From Rhizobium sp. Q54 (GTDB lineage Bacteria; Pseudomonadota; Alphaproteobacteria; Rickettsiales; UBA1997), in NCBI GenBank assembly GCA_945865855.1, contig CAMBES010000026.1:1-12989 (forward strand): a stretch of 12,989 nt of DNA. The letters are read 5' to 3'. Shown here piece after piece: positions 7,212 through 12,989 of the stretch (position 1 is its first letter; each line of letters begins with the position of its first letter). The notes under the pieces are model-generated. The model saw nothing but the letters and a program-made list of their open reading frames with translations, searched no databases and was not told where the DNA came from. The position numbers were made by a program, and so were the translations under genes.

Positions 7212-7823
7212 ATGAACTTCACACTAGATTTATTCTACATCTTCTCATTCGTTTTGGTCTCTTCGGCCCTTGCCACCATTAGTGCGCGCAACATGGTGCA
7301 TGCGGCGATGTTTTTGATTTTAGCATTCGTCAATGCCTCGGCACTTTTTATTTTGCTTGGTGCCGAATTCTTAGCGATGCTCTTGATCGTTGTTTATGTA
7401 GGCGCAATCGCGGTGCTATTTTTGTTCGTGGTAATGATGCTGAATGTTGATGTTAAGCGCGAAAATGAAGTTAATCGCAAGCGTCCGATCTTTATTTTAG
7501 TAGGCGTTGTGCTCTTTACTGAAATTTTGCTCATCATCAAATTTTCAACAGTAAAATTTTATGAAACCAAAACTCTCTTCCCAACTCCAACAGAAATCAG
7601 CAACACTTCGGCGATTGGCAATGTTCTTTACACCGATTTTATCTTGCCTTTCCAACTAGCTGGAGCGGTGCTTTTTGTCGCGATGATTGGTGCGATTGTT
7701 TTAACAATGCGCGACAAAGCTCGTCCGATTAAAAAACAAAATATCGCCGAACAAGTAGCGCGCAACAAAGCCACTTCACTTGAAGTTGTTAAGGTGAAAA
7801 GTGGCGAAGGAATTGATTTATAA
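7212..7823 (+). CDS. nuoJ: NADH-quinone oxidoreductase subunit J
   Basis: NuoJ (ND6) is a membrane subunit of complex I. Its third helix carries the pi-bulge thought to couple quinone chemistry to proton movement. The product is 203 residues, with five hydrophobic segments. The conserved block RNMVHAAMFLILAFVNASAL, then LLGAEFLAMLLIVVYVGAIA and VLFLFVVMML, is present, including E52 and Y62. The C-terminus after the last membrane helix (about residue 166 on) is a basic tail. It begins one nucleotide after nuoI and is three nucleotides from nuoK, so it belongs to the same transcript. Confidence 0.96.
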   Translation: MNFTLDLFYIFSFVLVSSALATISARNMVHAAMFLILAFVNASALFILLGAEFLAMLLIVVYVGAIAVLFLFVVMMLNVDVKRENEVNRKRPIFILVGVVLFTEILLIIKFSTVKFYETKTLFPTPTEISNTSAIGNVLYTDFILPFQLAGAVLFVAMIGAIVLTMRDKARPIKKQNIAEQVARNKATSLEVVKVKSGEGIDL

Positions 7824-7826
7824 ATT

Positions 7827-8138
7827 ATGAACGGACTCGAACTACAAGACTTCATCACTTTATCCGCACTTCTCTTTTGCATTGGAGTTAGTGGGATTTT
7901 TCTTAATCGCAAAAATGTGATTTCTTTGTTGATGTCAATTGAAGTGATGCTGCTTTCGATCAATATTAACTTCGTAGCCTTCTCTGCCTTTTTGCATGAT
8001 CTAGTAGGGCAAATTTTTGCTATTTTTGTTCTAACTGTTGCTGGCGCTGAAGCCGCGATTGGGTTAGCTATTTTGGTAATTTATTTCCGCACTAACAGAA
8101 CGATTGAGATTAAAGATATCTCTTCGCTTCGAGGTTAG
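7827..8138 (+). CDS. nuoK: NADH-quinone oxidoreductase subunit K
   Basis: NuoK (ND4L) is a three-helix membrane subunit of complex I. The product is 103 residues, the usual length. The two membrane-embedded glutamates known to matter for proton transfer in E. coli (E36 and E72) are present as E39 in [10 protein letters not shown] and E75 in [11 protein letters not shown]. It is the last recognisable nuo gene in the window. nuoL normally follows, but the next gene, 6 nt downstream, encodes an unrelated exported protein. Confidence 0.97.
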   Translation: MNGLELQDFITLSALLFCIGVSGIFLNRKNVISLLMSIEVMLLSININFVAFSAFLHDLVGQIFAIFVLTVAGAEAAIGLAILVIYFRTNRTIEIKDISSLRG

Positions 8139-8144
8139 AAAATC

Positions 8145-8831
8145 ATGAACACATCACTCTTCGATAAGCTTAGAGTGACATCATTAGCGATATTTTTTCT
8201 CCTCTCTTCTTCGGCATTTGCACAAGATTCCTGCGATAATATACCGCTTTATTACGATCAAATTCTTCAGGAAGTTTCTAAGAAAAATCCTGAAGCGATT
8301 TCTCAACTTCCAGATTGTTTTAGACTTGATCGCACCTTGATTCTCAAGGCTGTTTTAATTGATCCATCACAATTTCAAAACGCTGCTGATACACTTCAAG
8401 AAGATCAGATTTTCATTTCTCGTTTACTAAAAATCAGTCCCGAAATTCTACAATTTGCTGCGCCAGAAGTGCGTTCCGATCCGGCTTTTATGGAGAAAGC
8501 TACTTATCTAAATCGCCCTGCCCTGCAATATGCTTCTTGGACTTTACTCGACAATAAACTCTTTATGCGCCGCATGATTGAGATTGATTCACTCAATTAT
8601 AAATTCGCTTCCGATCGCCTCAAACTACTTCCAGAATTTGCTACTCGGGCTTTTTCCGATAATGGTTTATTGCTTGAATTCGCGCCGCAACAAATCAAAT
8701 CAGATAAAAAATTAGTCAAAATTGCAGTGATGTCGAATGTTGCCGCTCTTAGCTTCGCAGCTGATTTACTAAAAGAAGATAAGGAGCTAAAAAAATTAGC
8801 AACGATACAAAGCTCGATCAAATCGCCATAA
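8145..8831 (+). CDS. Exported DUF4116-like repeat protein, possibly the front half of a split gene
   Basis: The 228-residue product begins with a clear Sec signal peptide; the hydrophobic core VTSLAIFFLLSSSAFA is followed by probable cleavage after A26, before QDSC. Residues 62-211 (8328-8777) are six repeats of exactly 25 residues with the pattern Dxxfxxxaxxxxxxalqfaaxxlxx, for example DPAFMEKATYLNRPALQYAS. They resemble DUF4116-type helical repeats found in large numbers in amoeba-associated and intracellular bacteria; the match is from memory. A seventh unit starts (DKELKKLATIQ) but is cut off by TAA at 8829-8831. The same frame continues without a stop to 9533, so this may be one 462-codon gene broken by a nonsense codon. 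It sits 6 nt after nuoK and is probably transcribed with the nuo genes. Its function is unknown; the location should be periplasmic or secreted. Confidence 0.8.
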   Translation: MNTSLFDKLRVTSLAIFFLLSSSAFAQDSCDNIPLYYDQILQEVSKKNPEAISQLPDCFRLDRTLILKAVLIDPSQFQNAADTLQEDQIFISRLLKISPEILQFAAPEVRSDPAFMEKATYLNRPALQYASWTLLDNKLFMRRMIEIDSLNYKFASDRLKLLPEFATRAFSDNGLLLEFAPQQIKSDKKLVKIAVMSNVAALSFAADLLKEDKELKKLATIQSSIKSP

Positions 8832-8861
8832 GATTTACAGAAATTTCTACAGGAAAATTAT

Positions 8862-9533
8862 TTGGTTGACGCTGGGAAAAAGAATCTCGGAAAAATCGTC
8901 GGAAATAAAGCCAAATTCTTTCCTAAAAATAAAATTATTGATCACGGCTACATTACCAAGTGGCAAAGAATTCCAGATCTATCCAAAGAAAATTGGCGCT
9001 TAATCGCGGCTAATAGTCGCAATTACCAAGATTCCTGGCGCGAAGATTTTAAAAAATATCCCGGCCTTGTGAAGAAAATCGAAAAATTTTTTCTTAATCA
9101 CACTGTTGCGGAAAATACCGTAGAAAATCTAACCACCACTTTTTTGTGGAAGATAAAAAGCAAACCTTTGACTTTTGCCTTCAATCTCTATCTTTTGCGC
9201 GACAGCACCGACGCTGATCTTGGACCAGATTTTGTTGATGTATCTTCGCTCACCGCAATCGTTACAAAACGCGCTGGCAAGTGGGAAATGACGGTGGTGG
9301 AAGTTATTTTTGACAGCGAAGAAAAAACTAAGATCAGCTACGAAGATGGATTGAAGCACTACGTTTTATGGGACCTTTACCTCAACGACAAAAAAGACAA
9401 AAGTCCGAAACTTATTTTTAAAGTATCTGATCCATTTGGTGAACATTTTGAAGTTTTTGAAGAACAAAATAGCGGGAAATATCAAAAGGTAATTGCCTCA
9501 TCCTCATCCGCTATCCTTGGCGCAAAAAACTGA
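8862..9533 (+). CDS. Hypothetical protein, probable back half of the preceding gene
   Basis: The 223-residue frame has no signal peptide or membrane segment and contains no motif I recognise. It looks like a folded domain, with a Trp/Asp-rich first part (KWQRIPDLSKENWRL) and a beta-rich second half (LTAIVTKRAGKWEMTVVEV, then PKLIFKVSDPFGEHFEVFEE). It is in the same frame as the DUF4116-like gene; only the TAA at 8829-8831 separates them, and the ten codons between (DLQKFLQENY) read like protein. Two explanations fit: a single exported protein split by a nonsense mutation or assembly error, or a separate gene starting at TTG 8862. The second has some support from AGGA at 8851-8854, 7 nt upstream of the TTG. 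Without its own signal peptide, the second form would stay in the cytoplasm. Confidence 0.65.
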   Translation: MVDAGKKNLGKIVGNKAKFFPKNKIIDHGYITKWQRIPDLSKENWRLIAANSRNYQDSWREDFKKYPGLVKKIEKFFLNHTVAENTVENLTTTFLWKIKSKPLTFAFNLYLLRDSTDADLGPDFVDVSSLTAIVTKRAGKWEMTVVEVIFDSEEKTKISYEDGLKHYVLWDLYLNDKKDKSPKLIFKVSDPFGEHFEVFEEQNSGKYQKVIASSSSAILGAKN

Positions 9534-9564
9534 TGATTCCTTTAGAATTTGCGGCCAAACCCTT

Positions 9565-10188
9565 CTAACGATTCAGGGAAGACGAAGGTAGGTGATCGCT
9601 TGCGAAATATTTTATGCCTAGAGCTTCAAGCTCTTTTAGCCTCTTAACATCATTCACCGTCCAGGCAAAAATTTCTTGGTTGGAAAATTTTTTGACAAAA
9701 TCTGCGTCGATAAATTCGTGAAAAATTGAAATGAACTTAACTTCGTTTTGAGTGCAGATTTTTTCTAGCTCAGAAATTTTATTACTTTCTCCGCAAGCAA
9801 AAATAAATTTAACGTCCTTGCCAAATACTCTTCGTGCTTGCGCTATTGCTTCACTATCTAGCGCAAATGTCGCCAAAAATATTTGCTCGAGATTGATTTT
9901 TGCTTTTTTGATCTCGTAAAAAATTAGCTCCAAAGCGTCTTTGGCATTGCTCTCATCTAAATTTTTACAATCGAGCCAGTAAGTCATTTCATTGCCGAGA
10001 CGCAAATAATCACATAAAGTTGGAAGATCTTCACCTTCAGGCTTATTGTGTTTTACCAAAAGTGCTCCATTCAAAAACCACAGATCAAATTCAATATTGC
10101 GAAATCCCGCTCGATAAGCAGCTTCAAGACTTGCAATTGAATTCTCCGGACTATTTTTTGTAACTAATCCTCGATGCGCAAAGATCAT
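9565..10188 (-). CDS. Glycerophosphodiester phosphodiesterase family protein
   Basis: Members of this family hydrolyse glycerophosphodiesters to sn-glycerol 3-phosphate and an alcohol in a metal-dependent TIM barrel. The 207-residue product shows the family hallmarks: HRG at residues 5-7, E15-N16-S17 (the PEN(T/S) motif), metal ligands E33 and D35 in NIEFDLWF, the second catalytic histidine H47, an LDCKN strand, and the C-terminal pattern AWTVND...LEALGIKYFASDHL. It is shorter than typical bacterial members (about 240-250). H47 is followed by Asn rather than the usual Asp, and the short loop after it is reduced, so activity and substrate are uncertain. There is no signal peptide, so it should be cytoplasmic. 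The start cannot move, because HRG lies at residue 5; its ATG overlaps the cutA ATG on the other strand. Confidence 0.88.
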   Translation of the reverse strand: MIFAHRGLVTKNSPENSIASLEAAYRAGFRNIEFDLWFLNGALLVKHNKPEGEDLPTLCDYLRLGNEMTYWLDCKNLDESNAKDALELIFYEIKKAKINLEQIFLATFALDSEAIAQARRVFGKDVKFIFACGESNKISELEKICTQNEVKFISIFHEFIDADFVKKFSNQEIFAWTVNDVKRLKELEALGIKYFASDHLPSSSLNR

Positions 10189-10513
10189 GACAAAATTAAT
10201 TTTAGTTGAAACTACCTACCCAAACTTACGTTCCGCGAAAAATCTCGCGAAGATTTTATTAAGCAAAAATCTTGCTGCTTGTGTGCAACTTTGTGAAGTC
10301 AAAAGCATGTATTTCTGGCAAGGCGAATTACAGAATGACCGCGAAATTTTACTGCGTATCAAAACTAAAAATTCGCTTTACCAAGCTGTAGAAAAAATTA
10401 TTCAAGAACATCATTCTTACGAGATTCCACAAATCTTGGCAATTCAGATAGATCATGGCTCTAAGGCATATTTAAACTGGCTCGACTCTCAAACAGAAAC
10501 AACTGGTAAATAA
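10187..10513 (+). CDS. cutA: Divalent-cation tolerance protein CutA
   Basis: CutA proteins are small, very stable cytoplasmic trimers with a ferredoxin-like fold, linked to copper and other divalent-metal tolerance. Their exact biochemical role is unsettled. The 108-residue product is the usual size and has the family signature in order: LILVETTYP near the start, KNLAACVQL with C32, SMYFWQGELQNDREILLRIKT, and HHSYEIPQILAIQIDHGSKA with YLNWL. The ATG at 10187 overlaps the ATG of the divergent phosphodiesterase gene in a shared CATG. Its promoter and any leader must therefore lie inside that gene; only a weak AAAGA precedes the start. Confidence 0.95.
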   Translation: MTKLILVETTYPNLRSAKNLAKILLSKNLAACVQLCEVKSMYFWQGELQNDREILLRIKTKNSLYQAVEKIIQEHHSYEIPQILAIQIDHGSKAYLNWLDSQTETTGK

Positions 10514-10654
10514 GTTTGCGATTTCTAACTTCCGTTCGAATTTTTCTTGGCCGTTTTGCGCCAATATTTACTACCATTTTTACAATCAGCTGAAGCAGTT
10601 ATTCCTAGGATTTTTATGTTATTCTCATCAAACAATCTTATCTCCACCTAGGTA

Positions 10655-10689
10655 AATAGCCGTTCCTTCCGCTATTAATTTCAAGGAAC
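10655..10689 (+). promoter_or_regulatory. rne leader: possible SD-sequestering switch
   Basis: GTTCCTT (10662-10668) is perfectly complementary to AAGGAAC (10683-10689), which contains the only purine-rich ribosome-binding candidate and ends directly at the rne ATG. A competing hairpin, AATAGC (10655-10660) with GCTATT (10671-10676), would hold GTTCCTT in its loop. The two stems overlap and cannot fully coexist. The remainder of the 176-nt stretch between cutA and rne (10514-10654) has two CCTAGG palindromes (10604-10609 and 10647-10652) and no gene. Feedback control of rne through its 5' leader is established for E. coli; whether this leader does the same is inference. Confidence 0.35.
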
Positions 10690-12627
10690 ATGAAAACAAT
10701 TTTAATCGACGCCGCCCACCGCGAAGAAACCCGAATCGCAGTTTTAGAAAATGGAATCCTCCAGGATTTTGATCGTGAAGCCATCGCCATTAAACAAATT
10801 AAAGGCAATATTTATCTAGCAAAAGTAACCAGAGTTGAACCTTCTCTTCAGTCTTGTTTTGTTGATTATGGCTCAGACCGTCACGGCTTTTTACCATTTG
10901 CTGATATTCATCCCGACTTCTATCAAATTCCTGAAAGCGAAAGACAAAAGTTTCGCGACATGAATAGCCAAGCTCCACGAAATGATGACGAAGACAATAC
11001 TGAATCAGAAGAAAGAGATCGTGGCAATGGCCCTAGAGACAGAGAAGGTAACAAAGACGACAATGAGGACTCAATAACAACTGGCGCTCATTCTGTTGAA
11101 GATGAAACAGGAGCTTATCGCGGCAATGTTCATAACATCTACAAGCGCTACAACATCCAAGAAGTAATTAAGCCCGGCCAATTAATTTTAGTACAAACCT
11201 CCAAAGAAGAGCGCGGCAATAAGGGCGCGTCGATGACGACTTACATCTCAATCGCCGGTAAATATTGCGTGCTTATGGCTAACACGCCAAATAAGGGCGG
11301 TGTTTCAAAGAAGGTTGATAATTTCCGCGATCGCAAACTTTTGCGCTCAATTTTAAATGAACTCAACACTCCAGCTGATCGCTCAGTAATCATCAGAACC
11401 GCTGGTGTCGGCAAAAAACCCGAAGACATCAAGCGCGACTGTGATTATCTCAACAGATTGTGGAGCAACATCAAAGAAACTGCTGATTCATCAACTGCGC
11501 CAGCCTTTATTCACGCGGAAGATGATGTAATCAAAAGATGCATTCGCGACGTTTACAACGAACATGTTGGCGAAGTAATCATCGAAGGAACTGAGGCCTT
11601 TAACACCGTTCTTAACTTTGTGAAGCTGACCATGCCTGGCTCTGCTCACAACATCAAATCGCACGAAGAGCGTGTGCCGATTTTTAATAAATATCGCGTC
11701 GAACAACAAATCACTGCGCTCTACGAAAAAAATATTAACCTTCCATCTGGCGGCTCAATCGTAATTGATCACACTGAAGCTCTAGTGGCAATCGACGTAA
11801 ACTCTGGTCGCGCCACTCGCGAAATCGGCGTCGAAGAAACAGCCTTCGCAACTAATCTCGAAGCAGTTAAAGAAATCGCTAAACAACTTCGTCTCCGCGA
11901 TTTGGCCGGTCTGGTTGTTATCGATTTCATTGATATGTATGACCAAAGACATCGTCGCAACGTTGAAAGAGTTTTGCGCGATGAATTAGAAAATGATCGC
12001 GCCCGCATTCAAATCGGCCGCATCAGTGTTTTTGGCTTGCTTGAAATGTCGCGCCAACGCCTTGGTGCCAGCTTCTTTGAAACAATTACCGAGCCTTGCA
12101 AACATTGTGCCGGAACTGGTTACGTTCGTTCAGTAGAAATTTTGGCTGTCAGCATTTTGCGCGCAATTCGTCATTCTTGTTCTGATAAGCAAGCCGGCGT
12201 GATTTACGTTTACACCAACTCTGAAACCATCGCCTACATCATGAATTTCAAGAAACATGAAATCATGGCGACCGAGAGAAATTATGATGTTCATATCTTC
12301 ATGCATCAAGGTGATGATGTTGGTTCGCAAGGCTTCAACATCAAGAGACGCAAGAGTTTGTCTGATGACGAAAGACGCGAAATCGAAATGCAAGTTACAA
12401 CCGGAAAAGTGAATCAACTTGGCTTGGAAAAGAGCTATTTTGACAACGCTTCTTCTGGAGATGAGGCAGCATTAGAATCTGATCGCGGCAATCGCAAACC
12501 GCGCGACAATAACAGAAGAAAAAACAACAACCGTCGTGGCGATAACAGAGATCGCTTAAATAATAATCGTAATGAAAAGAAATCATTTTTCGGAAAATTA
12601 TTCTCATTTGGAAATAGCTCTAACTAA
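10690..12627 (+). CDS. rne: Ribonuclease E (short form)
   Basis: This endoribonuclease cuts AU-rich single-stranded RNA and drives mRNA decay and rRNA/tRNA processing. The 645-residue product contains the complete catalytic half. The S1 domain begins at about residue 35 and is interrupted by an acidic, low-complexity insertion (about 80-140, rich in D, E, R and N), as is usual in alphaproteobacteria. YNIQEVIKPGQLILVQTSKE and the strand MTTYISIAGKYCVLM follow. Catalytic aspartates D369 (VAIDVNSG) and D412 (VIDFIDM) are 43 residues apart, as are D303 and D346 of E. coli. The zinc link is C470-KH-C473. The offset of 66 from E. coli is constant over these sites, so it is accounted for upstream of D369, mainly by the S1 insertion. 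After about residue 590 there is only a short Arg/Asn-rich tail (RRKNNNRRGDNRDRLNNNRN) and FFGKLFSF, in place of the roughly 500-residue scaffold of E. coli. The purine tract AAGGAA lies only one base from the ATG. Confidence 0.97.
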   Translation: MKTILIDAAHREETRIAVLENGILQDFDREAIAIKQIKGNIYLAKVTRVEPSLQSCFVDYGSDRHGFLPFADIHPDFYQIPESERQKFRDMNSQAPRNDDEDNTESEERDRGNGPRDREGNKDDNEDSITTGAHSVEDETGAYRGNVHNIYKRYNIQEVIKPGQLILVQTSKEERGNKGASMTTYISIAGKYCVLMANTPNKGGVSKKVDNFRDRKLLRSILNELNTPADRSVIIRTAGVGKKPEDIKRDCDYLNRLWSNIKETADSSTAPAFIHAEDDVIKRCIRDVYNEHVGEVIIEGTEAFNTVLNFVKLTMPGSAHNIKSHEERVPIFNKYRVEQQITALYEKNINLPSGGSIVIDHTEALVAIDVNSGRATREIGVEETAFATNLEAVKEIAKQLRLRDLAGLVVIDFIDMYDQRHRRNVERVLRDELENDRARIQIGRISVFGLLEMSRQRLGASFFETITEPCKHCAGTGYVRSVEILAVSILRAIRHSCSDKQAGVIYVYTNSETIAYIMNFKKHEIMATERNYDVHIFMHQGDDVGSQGFNIKRRKSLSDDERREIEMQVTTGKVNQLGLEKSYFDNASSGDEAALESDRGNRKPRDNNRRKNNNRRGDNRDRLNNNRNEKKSFFGKLFSFGNSSN

Positions 12628-12650
12628 AAATAGAAGCAAAAGTTAGGCGT

Positions 12651-12700
12651 AAAAAAACCGACAATCTTCTAAATTTTTTCAGGAGATTGTCGGTTTTTTT
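12651..12700 (+). terminator. rho-independent terminator of rne
   Basis: Arms 12651-12670 and 12681-12700 pair over 20 bp with a single G-U, around a 10-nt loop. The GC-containing core ACCGACAATCT / AGATTGTCGGT is followed by a run of seven T. It begins 23 nt after the rne stop. The opposite arm starts with seven A, so the structure is also a possible terminator for transcription coming from the right on the minus strand. Confidence 0.9.
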
Positions 12701-12746
12701 ATTATAGAAAAATGATTCTTTAAGAGATTAGTGGCTTTGAAAGAAA

Positions 12747-12989
12747 CTAATTGCTACAGGCCCCTAACCCCTGTTCTGAGGCGCCTCTATCAACTCGTTC
12801 ACTTCCAGTAAGAGTTATCGTTAATGCAGGAACTTGTTGAGTAGTACCGTCTTCAGCTGAAATAGAACCTGCCCCAGCTTCGGCAATGCCCCCATTTTTT
12901 AAGACACTCTCTCCCTCTCCAAATTGATGAAATCCCAGCTTAAGTTTTCACTTTCGCTGGGCTAATTTTAATCCATCAATTTTCAGGAG
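12747..12989 (-). pseudogene. Minus-strand reading-frame remnant with internal TGA
   Basis: On the minus strand a frame enters at the right edge (LLKIDGLKLAQRK), meets TGA at 12948-12950, then stays open for 66 codons to TAG at 12747-12749. That part reads like protein: FHQFGEGESVLKNGGIAEAG, then a Thr-rich stretch (PALTITLTGSERVDRGAS) and a C-terminal GLGACSN. It has no ATG, GTG or TTG start after the TGA, so it is not an intact gene by ordinary rules. It could be the decayed 3' end of a gene lying mostly outside the window, or chance. I see no other gene, tRNA or convincing RNA structure in 12701-12989 on either strand. Confidence 0.35.

Noticed and set aside
9534..9564. Terminator between the convergent genes ending at 9533 and 9565
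   Set aside because: No stem with a following T-run could be found in the 31-bp gap.
10131..10170. Promoter for cutA (TTGAAT with TAACTA) inside the phosphodiesterase gene
   Set aside because: The -10 match is poor and the spacing is 18; a promoter is required by the arrangement, but this match is no better than chance in AT-rich DNA.
12747..12800. Pilin-type C-terminus in the minus-strand remnant
   Set aside because: The Thr-rich end with a late Cys is only a loose resemblance, with no upstream pilin N-terminus in view.

Overview
The window looks like chromosomal DNA of a host-associated alphaproteobacterium, most likely a Rickettsiales- or Holosporales-like lineage. The evidence is moderately AT-rich coding sequence, an RNase E with the acidic S1 insertion seen in alphaproteobacteria but almost no C-terminal scaffold, complex I genes of alphaproteobacterial type, a GC-rich inverted repeat next to serS that stays open in frame (reminiscent of Rickettsia palindromic elements), and a eukaryote-like leucine-rich-repeat protein. 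I could not run a search, so the taxonomy is inference.

Layout, left to right. (1) Positions 2-388 hold the 3' end of a secreted-looking or surface-type protein with PPPA tandem repeats and a duplicated KPSSVKS module. (2) Positions 389-579 are non-coding and carry a perfect 24-bp palindrome plus a third copy of its half-site. (3) serS (minus) and dapE (plus) diverge from a region with an 83-bp double hairpin. (4) Positions 3310-5088 encode a 592-residue protein: ten exact 21-residue leucine-rich repeats, then a roughly 350-residue helical domain that resembles a divergent NEL-type (IpaH/SspH) E3 ubiquitin ligase. This is the best candidate for a host-directed effector. (5) pgpA is followed by a tightly packed block nuoH-nuoI-nuoJ-nuoK encoding membrane-arm and connecting subunits of complex I. 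Neither nuoG nor nuoL flanks it, so the usual 14-gene operon is broken up here. (6) Directly after nuoK, where nuoL would be expected, lies an exported protein of six 25-residue DUF4116-like repeats. It is interrupted by a TAA, and the same frame stays open to 9533. (7) A small glycerophosphodiester phosphodiesterase-like gene (minus) and cutA (plus) diverge from a shared CATG, so their start codons overlap. (8) rne has a 176-bp leader in which a 7-nt segment can pair with the sequence just before its start codon, and it ends in a strong hairpin terminator. (9) The right edge holds a minus-strand reading-frame remnant without a usable start.

The housekeeping content covers translation (serS), meso-diaminopimelate and hence peptidoglycan synthesis (dapE), phosphatidylglycerol synthesis (pgpA), respiration (nuoHIJK), metal tolerance (cutA) and RNA decay (rne). 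The accessory layer (Pro-rich repeat protein, LRR protein, DUF4116-like protein, inverted repeats) is what suggests an intracellular or symbiotic lifestyle.
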